NCBI GenBank assembly: GCA_963693035.2
Contig: CAXMMQ010000009.1
Coordinates: 1-64,000, forward strand
Source of the DNA: Lichenicoccus sp963693035
GTDB lineage: Bacteria > Pseudomonadota > Alphaproteobacteria > Acetobacterales > Acetobacteraceae
Reading direction: 5' to 3'
DNA length: 64,000 nt
Shown piece after piece: positions 38,259 through 47,332 of the stretch. The position numbers and the translations under genes were made by a program. Within the stretch, counting starts at the first letter, position 1, and every line of letters begins with the position of its first letter. Under the pieces are notes generated by a model. That model was not told where the DNA came from, made no database searches, and saw only the letters and a list, made by a program, of their open reading frames with translations.

Positions 38259-39523
38259 TCGGTGCCGTGCTCGACTCGCCCTGTACCATTTGGGGCATCG
38301 CCGGGCTGGCGACAGCCGGCGTGATCATCCGCCCATTCGCCTGGCCCGAGTTCATCTGGGCCGTGACCGGTGCGGCGCTGCTGGTGCTGCTTGGCCTGCT
38401 GTCGCCTTCGGAGGCCTGGACGGGTGTTGCCCGTGGGACCGATGTCTACCTGTTCCTGATCGGCATGATGCTGCTGTCCGAACTCGCGCGGCAGGAAGGC
38501 CTGTTCGACTGGTTGGCCGCCCATGCCGCCGCCCTGGCGAGGGGGTCCGCCGCACGGTTGTTCACCCTGGTGTTCGCTGTCGGCACCGTCGTGACCATGT
38601 TCCTGTCCAACGACGCCACCGCCGTGGTGCTCACACCTGCCGTGGCCGCCGTAGTCAAGACAGCCGAGGTGCCCGAACCGCTGCCCTACCTGTTCATCTG
38701 CGCCTTCATCGCCAATGCCGCGAGTTTCGTGCTGCCGATCTCCAACCCGGCGAACCTGGTCATCTACGGCAGGCACATGCCCCCGCTGCTGCACTGGTTG
38801 CCGCAGTACGCGCTGCCGTCGGTGCTTTCCATCCTGGCGACCTACTTGGTGCTGCGCTGGACGCAGAACGCCCGGCTGCGACAGCCGGTGTCGGCGGAGA
38901 TCGACAAGCCGGAGCTCTCCGCGGGCGGCAGGATGGCGGCCTTCGGCATCGTGGTGACGGCGCTGGTGCTGCTGGGATCGTCGGGTTTCGACATCCAGCT
39001 CGGGCTGCCGACCTTTCTCGCCGGACTGGCCACGGCGATCCTGGTCCTGACGCGCTCGAGCCATGGCGTCGGCGAGATCGCGAAGAACATCTCCTGGGGG
39101 GTGCTGCCGCTCGTCGCCGGGTTGTTCGTGCTGGTGCAGGCACTGGAGAGAACCGGCGTCACCCGGGCGCTCGCCCGCGAGGTGCAGGGCCTCGTCCACC
39201 AGTCCGCCGGGCTCGCCGCGTGGTGCGTCGGCATCGCGCTCGCGGTCGGCTGCAACTTGGTCAACAACCTGCCGGCCGGCCTTGTCGCCGGCCGTGTGGT
39301 CGAGCTGGCGCAGGTGCCCGAGCACGTGCGCAGCGCGGTGCTGATCGGCGTCGATCTCGGGCCGAACCTGTCGGTGACCGGCTCGCTCGCGACCATCCTG
39401 TGGCTGACCGCGCTCCGCCGCGAGGGCCAGAGCGTCAGCGCCTGGACCTTCCTCAAGCTCGGCGCGCTCGTCATGCCGCCGGCCCTCATCCTGGCCATCG
39501 CGGGCGCGTTCGCCTTCGGCTGA
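38252..39523 (+). CDS. ArsB/SLC13-like anion pump membrane protein
   Basis: This encodes about 423 aa from tandem GTGs at 38252/38255 (GGAG nine bases before 38252); an upstream GTG at 38195 would add 19 unlikely residues. The protein has about ten to eleven hydrophobic membrane spans. Ion-transporter family motifs are FLSNDATAVVLTPAVAAV and ANAASFVLPISNPANLVIYG, and the mirrored second repeat has CNLVNNLPAGLVAG and GVDLGPNLSVTGSLATILW. These match ArsB-type arsenite/antimonite pumps, but no arsR, arsC or arsA is nearby, so the substrate is open. The next two transporter genes follow at 20 bp and 1 bp. Confidence 0.85.
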   Translation: MVIGAVLDSPCTIWGIAGLATAGVIIRPFAWPEFIWAVTGAALLVLLGLLSPSEAWTGVARGTDVYLFLIGMMLLSELARQEGLFDWLAAHAAALARGSAARLFTLVFAVGTVVTMFLSNDATAVVLTPAVAAVVKTAEVPEPLPYLFICAFIANAASFVLPISNPANLVIYGRHMPPLLHWLPQYALPSVLSILATYLVLRWTQNARLRQPVSAEIDKPELSAGGRMAAFGIVVTALVLLGSSGFDIQLGLPTFLAGLATAILVLTRSSHGVGEIAKNISWGVLPLVAGLFVLVQALERTGVTRALAREVQGLVHQSAGLAAWCVGIALAVGCNLVNNLPAGLVAGRVVELAQVPEHVRSAVLIGVDLGPNLSVTGSLATILWLTALRREGQSVSAWTFLKLGALVMPPALILAIAGAFAFG

Positions 39524-39543
39524 GCCGTCTAGGAGACCTCGGA

Positions 39544-39999
39544 ATGCAGAACATCAGCTCGGCGTGGCTCTACCCGATCATCCTGATCGCGGGCGCGCTG
39601 CAGGCCTGGGGACCACCCATGAACGGCGCGCTGCGCAAGTCGCTGACCAACCCCTGGCTGGCAAGCACCGTCTCCTTCCTGCCGATCGTGGCTCTGCTGG
39701 TCGTCCTCTTCCTGTGCCTGCCTCGGCCGCTGCCGACCTCAGACGGGGTCAATTCGATGTCCTGGTGGGCGCCCCTGGGCGGCCTGGTCGGTTCCTTTGC
39801 GGTGATCACCGGCCTGCTGTTCGTCGACAAGATCGGCGCCGGCCCGTTCGCGGGTCTCACCATCACGGCGAACATCCTCATGTCCCTCGCCGTGGACCAG
39901 TTCGGCCTGTTCGGCATCCAGCAGCACAGCCTGACTATCTGGCGCATCCTGGGTGGCGCGCTGATGACCGGCGGTATCGTCCTGATCGCGATGTTCTGA
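39544..39999 (+). CDS. DMT-superfamily transporter, YdcZ/DUF606-like half protein
   Basis: This encodes 151 aa with five hydrophobic segments. The ATG at 39544 has AGGAG about nine bases upstream. Landmarks are LIAGALQAWGPPMNGALRKSL, WWAPLGGLVGSFAVITGLLFVDKIGAGPF and the C-terminal WRILGGALMTGGIVLIAMF, as in the small YdcZ/DUF606 drug/metabolite transporter group, which are half-size and probably dimerise. The substrate is unknown. It lies between the ArsB-like and MFS genes on the same strand, so the three likely form one export operon. Confidence 0.8.
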   Translation: MQNISSAWLYPIILIAGALQAWGPPMNGALRKSLTNPWLASTVSFLPIVALLVVLFLCLPRPLPTSDGVNSMSWWAPLGGLVGSFAVITGLLFVDKIGAGPFAGLTITANILMSLAVDQFGLFGIQQHSLTIWRILGGALMTGGIVLIAMF

Positions 40000-40000
40000 G

Positions 40001-41308
40001 ATGGCCAGCGATACGGGCGAGTTGCCGCAGGCGCGTGATGCGGGCTTTCGCGCCGGTTCGCTGGACGCCGTCAACTTCCTGCTGGCCGACGTGCGCGGCG
40101 CCCTCGGGCCGTACCTGAACGTCTTCCTGGTGACGCAGCGGCACTGGAGCCAGACCGAGGTCGGCTGGGTGACCACCTTGAGCGGTCTGCTCGGTCTGGT
40201 TGCGCAGACCCCGGCCGGCGCCCTGATCGATGCCACGCGGCACAAGCGCGGCGCCGTCGTGCTGGCCCTTGCCCTGCTCGCGGTGGGCGCGGTCACGATC
40301 TTCGTGGCGCCGATATTCTGGCCGGTGCTGGCGGCGAACACGGTGATCGCCGTCGTCGGCGACGTATTCGGGCCAGCCGTCGCCGCCGTCACGCTTGGCC
40401 TCTATGCCCGCCGCTGGCTGGCCCGGCGCATGGGCCGCAACTCCGCCTTCGACCATGCCGGCAATGTCGCCATCGCGGTCGCGGCGGGCGCCGTCGGATA
40501 CCTGTTCTCGCAGCGGGCCGTGTTCCTCATGATCCCGGTCTTCGCGGTTCTCGCCGCCTGGGCCATGCTGTCCATCCCGCGTCGAGCCATAGACGAGGAT
40601 CGTGCCCGCGGGCTCGGCGATGGCGAGGCCGAGACGGAGGGCGGACAAGGACCCTCTGGCATGGCCGCGCTGCTGCGGTCGCGGCCGCTGGTCGTGTTCG
40701 GACTGTGCGCCATGCTGTTCCATTTCGCGAACGCACCGCTGCTGCCGCTGGTCGGCCAGAAGCTGGCGCATTCACATTCGGCCTGGGCGACAGCGATGAT
40801 GTCGTCCTGCATCGTGGCGGCCCAGCTCATCATGCTGCCGGTGGCGATCGTCGTCGGGCGCACCGCAGATCGTCTCGGCCGCAAGCCGATCCTGCTGCTC
40901 GGCTTCGCGGTTCTCCCGATCCGGGCGGTGCTCTATACGCTCTCGGACAGCGCGCCCTGGCTCATCGCCGTGCAGCTGCTCGACGGTTTCGGCGCCGGCA
41001 TCTTCGGCGCGATCACGCCGCTGGTCATCGCCGACCTGATGCGGGGCACCGGCCGGTTCAACTTGGCCCAGGGCGCCGTCGCGACGGCGCAAGGCGCGGG
41101 CGCCTCCCTGAGCGGACTGGCCGCCGGCATGCTCGTGGATCGTTTCGGCTACCCGGCCGCCTTCCTGTCCTCGGGAGCGGCGGCCTGCGTGGCGCTCGCC
41201 ACGTTGTTTCTCGTCATGCCCGAGACCAGCCGGTTTGGGGCCGCAGACGCCAGCCGGACGGCAGCCGTAAGCCCCGTCCGTCTCCGGTCGAGGCCTCCGC
41301 CAGCCTAG
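40001..41308 (+). CDS. Major facilitator superfamily transporter
   Basis: This encodes 435 aa with twelve predicted membrane helices and a polar central loop (about 195-225). MFS motifs are GLVAQTPAGALIDATRHKR (motif A in the N half) and VVGRTADRLGRKPIL (motif A in the C half). It resembles drug or metabolite exporters; substrate unknown. It starts one base after the DMT gene. Its TAG overlaps the sucD TAG on the other strand: CTAG is shared at 41305-41308. Confidence 0.88.
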   Translation: MASDTGELPQARDAGFRAGSLDAVNFLLADVRGALGPYLNVFLVTQRHWSQTEVGWVTTLSGLLGLVAQTPAGALIDATRHKRGAVVLALALLAVGAVTIFVAPIFWPVLAANTVIAVVGDVFGPAVAAVTLGLYARRWLARRMGRNSAFDHAGNVAIAVAAGAVGYLFSQRAVFLMIPVFAVLAAWAMLSIPRRAIDEDRARGLGDGEAETEGGQGPSGMAALLRSRPLVVFGLCAMLFHFANAPLLPLVGQKLAHSHSAWATAMMSSCIVAAQLIMLPVAIVVGRTADRLGRKPILLLGFAVLPIRAVLYTLSDSAPWLIAVQLLDGFGAGIFGAITPLVIADLMRGTGRFNLAQGAVATAQGAGASLSGLAAGMLVDRFGYPAAFLSSGAAACVALATLFLVMPETSRFGAADASRTAAVSPVRLRSRPPPA

Positions 41309-42180
41309 CCTCGTATCGCTTCCAGCAGCGTCGGGCCGAGCACCGCCGGCGACGGCGCCACGCGCACGCCGGCGCTCTCCAGCGCCTCGATCTTGGCCGC
41401 CGCGGTGTCGTTGCCGCCGGTGATGACCGCACCGGCATGACCCATGCGGCGTCCCGGCGGGGCGGTGGCGCCGGCGATGAAGCCGATGGTCGGCTTCTTG
41501 ACCTTGTTGTCGCGCAGGAAGTGCGCCGCATCGATCTCGGACGCGCCGCCGATCTCGCCGATCATCACGATCGACTCCGTCTCCGCATCGGCCAGGAACA
41601 TCTCCAGCACCTCGATGAAATCGAGCCCCTTCACCGGGTCGCCGCCGATGCCGACGCAGGTCGACTGGCCCAGACCGACCGCCGTGGTCTGCGCCACCGC
41701 CTCGTAGGTCAGCGTGCCGGAGCGCGACACGATGCCGACCTTGCCCCGCCTGTGGATATGGCCCGGCATGATGCCGATCTTGCAGGCGTCCGGGGTGATC
41801 ACGCCCGGGCAGTTCGGCCCGACCAGCAGGCTCTTCGAACGCAGCAGCGCGCCGCGCACGCGGATCATGTCCAGCACCGGGATGCCCTCGGTGATGCAGA
41901 CGATCAGCGGGATCTCGGCGTCGATCGCCTCCAGGATGGCATCGGCCGCGAACGGCGGCGGCACGTAGATCACCGAGGCGGTCGCCCCGGTCTTCGCGCG
42001 CGCCTCGACCACGGTGTCGAACACCGGCAGGCCGAGATGCGTTTGCCCACCCTTACCAGGAGTGGTGCCGCCGACCATCCTGGTGCCGTACGCGATCGCC
42101 TGCTCGGCGTGGAAGGTGCCCTGGGCGCCGGTGAAACCCTGGGTGATGACGCGCGTGTCGGCGTCGATGAGGATCGCCAT
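41305..42180 (-). CDS. sucD: Succinyl-CoA synthetase alpha subunit
   Basis: This encodes 291 aa of the TCA-cycle enzyme that makes succinate and ATP/GTP from succinyl-CoA. The N-terminal CoA-binding Rossmann domain has TRVITQGFTGAQGTFHAEQAI, and later GPNCPGVITP. The phosphorylated His lies in RRMGHAGAVI (about residue 246). The ATG overlaps the sucC stop by one base. The stop overlaps the convergent MFS gene. Confidence 0.97.
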   Translation of the reverse strand: MAILIDADTRVITQGFTGAQGTFHAEQAIAYGTRMVGGTTPGKGGQTHLGLPVFDTVVEARAKTGATASVIYVPPPFAADAILEAIDAEIPLIVCITEGIPVLDMIRVRGALLRSKSLLVGPNCPGVITPDACKIGIMPGHIHRRGKVGIVSRSGTLTYEAVAQTTAVGLGQSTCVGIGGDPVKGLDFIEVLEMFLADAETESIVMIGEIGGASEIDAAHFLRDNKVKKPTIGFIAGATAPPGRRMGHAGAVITGGNDTAAAKIEALESAGVRVAPSPAVLGPTLLEAIRG

Positions 42181-43397
42181 TACGCGCGCGCTCCCGTCTT
42201 GCTGGATTCCGATTTGACGGCGGCGACGATCTTGCGCGCCGCGTCCGAAAGGTCGCTGGCGTTGATGATCGGCAGCCCGCTCTCGTCGATCAGCTTCTGG
42301 CCGAGCTCGACATTGGTGCCTTCCAGCCGCACCACCAGCGGCACGTGTAATTTCACTTCACGCGAGGCCTCGATCACCGCCTGCGCAATGATGTCGCACC
42401 GCATGATGCCGCCGAAGATGTTGACCAGCAGTCCTTCCACGTTCGGATCCGACAGCAGGATCTTGAAGGCCGCCACCACGCGCTCCTTGGTGGCGCCGCC
42501 GCCGACATCGAGGAAGTTGGCGGGCTCGGCACCCTCCAGCTTGATGATGTCCATGGTGGCCATCGCGAGGCCGGCGCCGTTCACCATGCAGCCGATATTG
42601 CCGTCGAGCGCGATGTAGCTCAGCCCGTGCCGCGCCGCCTCCAGCTCCTTCGGGTCCTCCTCGCCCTCGTCGCGCAGCTCCTCCAGTTCCGGATGCCGGA
42701 ACAGCGCGTTGTCGTCAAAGCTCACCTTCGCATCGAGTGCCACCAGGGTGCCGGCGCCGGTCACCACCAGCGGGTTGATCTCGATGATCGCGCAGTCGAG
42801 CTTGATGAAGGCGTCATAGGCGGCCTGCACCACGCGGGTAAAGGCAGCCGCAGTCTTGCCGGCGAGGCCGAGCTGCTGCGCCACCTTGCGGCCGACATAG
42901 CCGGAGAACCCGGTCGCGGGATCGATGCCCTGGCTGATGATCTTCTCGGGGCTGTGCGACGCCACCTCCTCGATCTCCATGCCACCCTCCTCGGAGGCGA
43001 CGATGGTGACCCGGCCGGTGGAGCGGTCGACCAGCAGCGAGAGATACAGCTCGCGCTTGATGTCGCAGCCATCCTCTATGTAGAGCCGGTGCACGACGCG
43101 GCCGGCGGGACCGGTCTGCTTGGTGACCAGCGTGCTGTTCAGCATCGCGCGCGCGGCCTCCTCGGCCTCGTCCGGCGACTTCACCAGGCGCACGCCGCCC
43201 TTGCCGTTCGGGTCCTCCTTGAAGCGCCCGGCACCACGGCCGCCGGCATGGATCTGCGACTTCACCACGATTACTGGCCCCGCAAGGGTGCGGGCGGCGA
43301 TCAGAGCCTCTTCCGGAGAGCGCGCGACCCGGCCCTCCAGCACTGGCATGCCGAAACCCTTCAGCAGGGTTTTGGCCTGGTACTCATGGATGTTCAT
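42180..43397 (-). CDS. sucC: Succinyl-CoA synthetase beta subunit
   Basis: This encodes 405 aa from ATG 43397, with GGAAGGAA upstream. The ATP-grasp N-terminal domain starts MNIHEYQAKTLLKGFGMPV and has KSQIHAGGRGAGRFKE. The C-terminal CoA-ligase domain has NIGCMVNGAGLAMATMDII, FLDVGGGATKERV and NIFGGIMRCD. Forms the heterodimer with SucD, whose gene overlaps its stop. The promoter should lie in the 290 bp shared with the divergent ferritin-like gene. Confidence 0.97.
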   Translation of the reverse strand: MNIHEYQAKTLLKGFGMPVLEGRVARSPEEALIAARTLAGPVIVVKSQIHAGGRGAGRFKEDPNGKGGVRLVKSPDEAEEAARAMLNSTLVTKQTGPAGRVVHRLYIEDGCDIKRELYLSLLVDRSTGRVTIVASEEGGMEIEEVASHSPEKIISQGIDPATGFSGYVGRKVAQQLGLAGKTAAAFTRVVQAAYDAFIKLDCAIIEINPLVVTGAGTLVALDAKVSFDDNALFRHPELEELRDEGEEDPKELEAARHGLSYIALDGNIGCMVNGAGLAMATMDIIKLEGAEPANFLDVGGGATKERVVAAFKILLSDPNVEGLLVNIFGGIMRCDIIAQAVIEASREVKLHVPLVVRLEGTNVELGQKLIDESGLPIINASDLSDAARKIVAAVKSESSKTGARA

Positions 43398-43566
43398 CGC
43401 AGCAGGGGTTCCTTCCGGGAGCCCGGGATGATCGGGCCAGGGACAGTGGGTTGATGCCAGCGCGTGGACGACGCGAGGATGCGACCGGTGGCCGGTGTCA
43501 CGGCTGCCGGTCGGCGAGGTCTGGCAGATGATTGCATCCCTGCGCCCGCAAGTCACCTGAGCGGCC

Positions 43567-43585
43567 CGCAACACGATCTGTTGCG
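43567..43585. promoter_or_regulatory. Inverted repeat in the sucC / ferritin-like divergent region
   Basis: CGCAACA and TGTTGCG form perfect 7-bp arms around CGATC. The site is about 104 bp upstream of the ferritin-like start and 170 bp upstream of sucC. It has the shape of a dimeric regulator site, but the regulator is unknown. Confidence 0.35.
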
Positions 43586-43688
43586 TCCGGGCCACAGGGG
43601 GCTCGCGCGGCCTTTGCGCCTCCGGCAACCCGATGGCATTTTGCGGCTGTTGATTGATCGCGACCGGACATAAGGCAGGGGCCCTGGC

Positions 43689-44567
43689 ATGAAGCACTGG
43701 CGTATCGATGAACTGGCCTGGGACCGCTTCGACCCCGGCCTGGTCGATCCGGACGTGCTGCTGCTGGTCAAGGCGGCCTCGGTGGTCGAGCGCAACGGCA
43801 CCGACTACGCGGTCTACCTCAACAACGTCTTCACCGACGACGCCGCCTTCCAGCAGGCCGCCGGAAACTGGGCGGTCGAGGAGGTGCAGCACGGCGATGC
43901 GCTCGGCCGCTGGGCGATGCTGGCCGACCCGTCGTGGGACTATCCGGCCGCCTTCGCGCGCTACCGGGACTCCTACCATATCCCGCTCGATGTCGATGCC
44001 TCGGTGCGTGGCTCGCGTACCGGCGAGCTGATCGCGCGCTGCATGGTCGAGACCGGCACCTCGTCGTTCTACACCGCGCTCGCCGATGCCACCGCCGAGC
44101 CGGTGCTGAAAGCCATCTGCAGGCAGATCGCCGCCGACGAGTACCGGCACTTCAAGCTGTTCTACGACCACATGCACCGCTACCTGCAGCGCGAGCGGAT
44201 CGGGGTCTGGCGGCGCACCCGGATCGCGCTCGGCCGGGTCACCGAGTCCGAGGATGACGAGCTTGCTTTCGCCTACCACACCACCAATGAACCGGCCGGG
44301 ATGGAATACGACCACCAGCGCTGCATCGCCGCCTACATGGCGCGCGCGATGGGGTACTACCGCCAGAACCATCTCGATCGCGCGGTCGCGATGATCTTCA
44401 AGACGATCGGCTTCAGGCCGCATGGACGCGTCTGCCGGGGCGCCGCGCGGGTGGCATTCGGTCTGCTGCAGCGCCGCCAGCGCAAGTTCGAGACGGTGAT
44501 CGGGCGCGGGCGGCACGCGACGCGCTATGGCCGGGCACGCCGCGCGGCACTTGCCGCCGCCGGGTAG
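43689..44567 (+). CDS. Ferritin-like diiron protein, acyl-ACP desaturase-like
   Basis: This encodes 292 aa. The four-helix-bundle metal ligands are seen in NWAVEEVQHGDALGRW (EExxH, about residue 64) and in IAADEYRHFKLFYDHM (DExxH, about residue 155), with intervening Glu in MVETGTSSFY. This layout is that of soluble diiron enzymes of the acyl-ACP desaturase/ferritin-like group. Substrate not known. The C-terminal 40 residues are Arg-rich (RRQRKFETVIGRGRHATRYGRARR). Monocistronic, divergent from sucCD, with mntR convergent downstream. Confidence 0.78.
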   Translation: MKHWRIDELAWDRFDPGLVDPDVLLLVKAASVVERNGTDYAVYLNNVFTDDAAFQQAAGNWAVEEVQHGDALGRWAMLADPSWDYPAAFARYRDSYHIPLDVDASVRGSRTGELIARCMVETGTSSFYTALADATAEPVLKAICRQIAADEYRHFKLFYDHMHRYLQRERIGVWRRTRIALGRVTESEDDELAFAYHTTNEPAGMEYDHQRCIAAYMARAMGYYRQNHLDRAVAMIFKTIGFRPHGRVCRGAARVAFGLLQRRQRKFETVIGRGRHATRYGRARRAALAAAG

Positions 44568-44621
44568 ACTGGAGCGCCAAGGCCGGGACGCGGTCTTCGC
44601 GGGCGCCGCACCGCGTTCGGG

Positions 44622-45101
44622 TCAAGGACGGATTGGCGCATCGGCGGCGAGGAACCGCTCCAGCGCATCCAGCGTCGCCGGCGAGACATGGTGCTCGATG
44701 CCCTCGGCGTCGGCCCGCGCCAGGTCCGCCGGCACGCCGAGCCGTTCGAGCGTTTCCAGCACGATGCGGTGCCGCCGGCGCACCGCCCGCGCCAGCGCCT
44801 GGCCGCTCGGGGTGAGCGTGACCCCCCTGTACGGCCGGCTCTCGGCAAGGCCGGTCCGGCACAGGCGGCCGATGCACTTGATGGCGCTGGCATGCGAGAC
44901 ACCGAGGCGCCGCGCGATCCGGCTCGGTCCGATGCTGGCTGCCGGATCGCCCTGCTCGTGCAGCAGGTCGGCGATCAGCTCGACATAATCCTCCAGCAGG
45001 ACGCGCGCCTGCGCCTCCCGCGCACCCCGGAACTGCCGCGCCCGTTCCGTGTCCTGCCCGTCCTGGCGTCCCTCCTGCTGTCCCTTCGGGACGGTCGTCA
45101 T
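44622..45101 (-). CDS. mntR: Manganese-responsive transcriptional regulator MntR
   Basis: This encodes 159 aa, a DtxR-family repressor. The N-terminal winged helix includes YVELIADLLHEQGDPAASI and the recognition helix region RRLGVSHASAIKCIGRLCR. The metal-binding dimerisation part has RHRIVLETLERLGVP, DAEGIEHHVSPATLDALERFL. The EGIEHH stretch contributes Mn ligands. The first 30 residues are a charged Gln/Arg/Glu extension. Divergent from mntH across 102 bp holding a palindromic candidate operator. Confidence 0.93.
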   Translation of the reverse strand: MTTVPKGQQEGRQDGQDTERARQFRGAREAQARVLLEDYVELIADLLHEQGDPAASIGPSRIARRLGVSHASAIKCIGRLCRTGLAESRPYRGVTLTPSGQALARAVRRRHRIVLETLERLGVPADLARADAEGIEHHVSPATLDALERFLAADAPIRP

Positions 45102-45176
45102 CGCTGTGGCTCCATGGGGACCGCCGCCCTGCTTAGAACTAACCGGACCGGCGGGAGTTGTGGCACCATGCCGCAC

Positions 45177-45194
45177 TTGTAGCCAAGGATACAA
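45177..45194. promoter_or_regulatory. Candidate MntR operator upstream of mntH
   Basis: TTGTAGCCAAGGATACAA is an imperfect 18-bp palindrome ending nine bases before the mntH ATG. Its centre TAGCCAAGGATA resembles the core of the E. coli MntR box (TAGCAAAGGCTA). Together with mntR next door this suggests Mn-dependent repression of mntH by blocking transcription or initiation. Confidence 0.6.
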
Positions 45195-45203
45195 ATCAGC
45201 CTC

Positions 45204-46502
45204 ATGCCGCCAGCGAGCCGGCCCCTGGACCAGGATCCGCACAACCTCTCGGGCCGTACCGCCGAGGTCGTGCGCTCCGTGCTGTCGGGCCGCCGGTCGC
45301 TGCTGCGCGGCATGCTGGCGCTGAGCGGGCCCGCCGTGGTCGCGTCGGTCGCCTATGTCGATCCCGGCAACTACGTCACCAACATCCAGGCCGGCGCCCG
45401 CTACGGCTACGGGCTGCTCTGGGTGGTGCTGCTCGCCAACCTGATCGCGATGATGTTCCAGGGCCTGTCGGCGCGGCTCGGCATCGTCACCGGCCACAAC
45501 CTCGCCGAGCTGTGCCGGCAGCGCTATCCGCGCCGGGCGACGCTGGCGATGTGGCTGCTCAGCGAGGTGGCGGCGATGGCGACCGATCTCGCCGAGTTCG
45601 TCGGCGGCGCGATCGGCCTTTCGCTGCTGACCGGCATCGGTCTGCTGGTGTGCATGGTCATCGTCGGCGTGCTCACCTTCCTGCTGCTCGGCCTGCAGGC
45701 GCGTGGCTTCCGTCCGGTCGAGCTGGTGATCGGCGGCTTGGTCGCCGTCATCGGCATGGCCTACCTCGCCGAGCTGGTGATCGCGCCGCCACGGTGGGGG
45801 CCGGCGCTGCACGGCCTGCTGGTGCCGAGCCTGCCGGACGGCGGTGCGCTGGCGCTGGCGATCGGCATCGTGGGTGCGACCGTCATGCCGCATGCGATCT
45901 TCCTGCATTCCGGCCTGACCCAGGACCGCATCCCACTGCGCAACGATGCCGAGCGACGCCGGCTGGTGCGCTATTCCGATCTCGAGGTGGTGGCGGCACT
46001 CTCGGTCGCCGGCCTGGTCAACGTCGCGATGGTGATGATGGCGGCCGCCTTCCACTTCACCGGCCATGCCGAGGTGCAGGACCTGGCGAGTGCTTACAAG
46101 ACGCTGACACCGCTGCTCGGCACCAGCGCCGGGATGCTGTTCCTGCTGTCGCTGCTGGCCTCGGGGCTGTCCTCCTCGATGGTCGCCACCATGGCGGGCC
46201 AAGTCGTCATGCAGGGCTTCAGCGGCTACGCGATCCCGCTTTGGGTTCGCCGGCTGGTGACCATGCTGCCGTCGTTCGTCGTGGTGGCACTGGGCGTCAA
46301 CACCACCACCGCGCTGATCTGGAGCCAGGTGGTGCTGTCGTTCGTGCTGCCGCTGCCGATGATCACGCTGCTGCTGATCAGCCGCGACCGTGCGGTGATG
46401 GGCGCCTACCGCCTGTCCGGCGCCGCGTTCCTGCTCAGCGTCGCGATGGTGACAGTGGTGCTCGGGCTGAACTTCGCGTTGCTCTACCAGACGCTGGACT
46501 GA
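45204..46502 (+). CDS. mntH: Mn2+/Fe2+ transporter, Nramp family
   Basis: This encodes 432 aa with eleven hydrophobic membrane helices. The metal-binding motif of helix 1 is YVDPGNYVTN (Asp-Pro-Gly-Asn), and that of helix 6 is GATVMPHAIFLHSGL (Met-Pro-His). Helix 3/4 has EVAAMATDLAEFVGGAIG. These residues are diagnostic for proton-coupled Mn2+ uptake by Nramp proteins. It is divergent from mntR, and the candidate operator lies directly ahead of it. Confidence 0.96.
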   Translation: MPPASRPLDQDPHNLSGRTAEVVRSVLSGRRSLLRGMLALSGPAVVASVAYVDPGNYVTNIQAGARYGYGLLWVVLLANLIAMMFQGLSARLGIVTGHNLAELCRQRYPRRATLAMWLLSEVAAMATDLAEFVGGAIGLSLLTGIGLLVCMVIVGVLTFLLLGLQARGFRPVELVIGGLVAVIGMAYLAELVIAPPRWGPALHGLLVPSLPDGGALALAIGIVGATVMPHAIFLHSGLTQDRIPLRNDAERRRLVRYSDLEVVAALSVAGLVNVAMVMMAAAFHFTGHAEVQDLASAYKTLTPLLGTSAGMLFLLSLLASGLSSSMVATMAGQVVMQGFSGYAIPLWVRRLVTMLPSFVVVALGVNTTTALIWSQVVLSFVLPLPMITLLLISRDRAVMGAYRLSGAAFLLSVAMVTVVLGLNFALLYQTLD

Positions 46503-46588
46503 CCCTCGCCGGCTCATGCACGCAATGCAGGCCCTTGCGAAGCGGGCGCGCACCTGCTGGAACCGCGGCTCGGGCGGGCGGGAACGCA

Positions 46589-47332
46589 ATGGACACGATC
46601 AGGCTGGGCTATCCGGACACCTTGCTGCACGAGGCAAGCGCCGCCGCGGTGGCGCGCGTGCTCGAGGCGCACGAACTGGAGGTCGAGTATGTGCCGGCGG
46701 CCGCCGCATCGCTGCCGGGACTGCTGGATACGGACGCGTTCGACCTGCTCGTTTCCGCCTGGCTGCCAGACATCGATGCGGCGATGCTGGCGTCCGGCCG
46801 CATGCAGCCGCTCGGCCTGCTGTACCGCCCGCGCTTCGTCTGGTGCGTGATCGGATCGGACCCGGTCTCGATCGCGGACCTCGCCGCCAGCGCCGCGTTC
46901 GAGCGCCGCATCGTCGTGGATGCGGCGAGCCCGCTGGCCGCCCTGTCGCAGAAGGCGATCGACGCCTACGGCCTGCAGGGCGCCGGCTACGTGCTCGAGG
47001 CGGTGGACGAGACCGCCGCGCTGGACTGGGCGGAAGCCGGCGATCCGTCCCGCATCGTGCCGCTGTCGCAGCCGCACGGGCTCCTGCATGCCCAGCGCCT
47101 GCGACCGCTGGCCGACCCGCTTGCCACCCTCGGCGGCGACCAGGAGGCGCGGCTGCTGCTGCGAACCGCCCGGCGTGGAAGCTTAGACGGCGACCTGATC
47201 GACGAACTCGACGAGCTGACCCTGGGCAACAAGGTGGTGAGCGCGCTGGCGCATGCGATGCGCGTCGATGGCATGAGCGCCGAGGAGGCCGCCGAAGCCT
47301 GGCAACGCGGGCGGCTGTCGCCGCGTGCCTGA
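46589..47332 (+). CDS. OpuAC-like substrate-binding domain protein, no signal peptide
   Basis: This encodes 247 aa from ATG 46589. The fold resembles glycine-betaine/choline-binding proteins of ABC importers (OpuAC): IRLGYPDTLLHEASAAAVARVLEAH, DAFDLLVSAWLPDID, VDETAALDWAEAGDPSRIV. Binding proteins normally carry a Sec signal, but none is present here and the first residue runs straight into strand one. No ATPase or permease is adjacent. The C-terminus (ALAHAMRVDGMSAEEAAEAW) is intact. It overlaps the next methyltransferase by eight bases, so a cytoplasmic sensing or carrier role is possible. Confidence 0.75.
   Translation: MDTIRLGYPDTLLHEASAAAVARVLEAHELEVEYVPAAAASLPGLLDTDAFDLLVSAWLPDIDAAMLASGRMQPLGLLYRPRFVWCVIGSDPVSIADLAASAAFERRIVVDAASPLAALSQKAIDAYGLQGAGYVLEAVDETAALDWAEAGDPSRIVPLSQPHGLLHAQRLRPLADPLATLGGDQEARLLLRTARRGSLDGDLIDELDELTLGNKVVSALAHAMRVDGMSAEEAAEAWQRGRLSPRA

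Noticed and set aside
37763..39325. 520-codon open frame antisense to the ArsB-like gene
   Set aside because: Low-complexity Gln/Arg/His-rich shadow of a gene with strong membrane-protein features.
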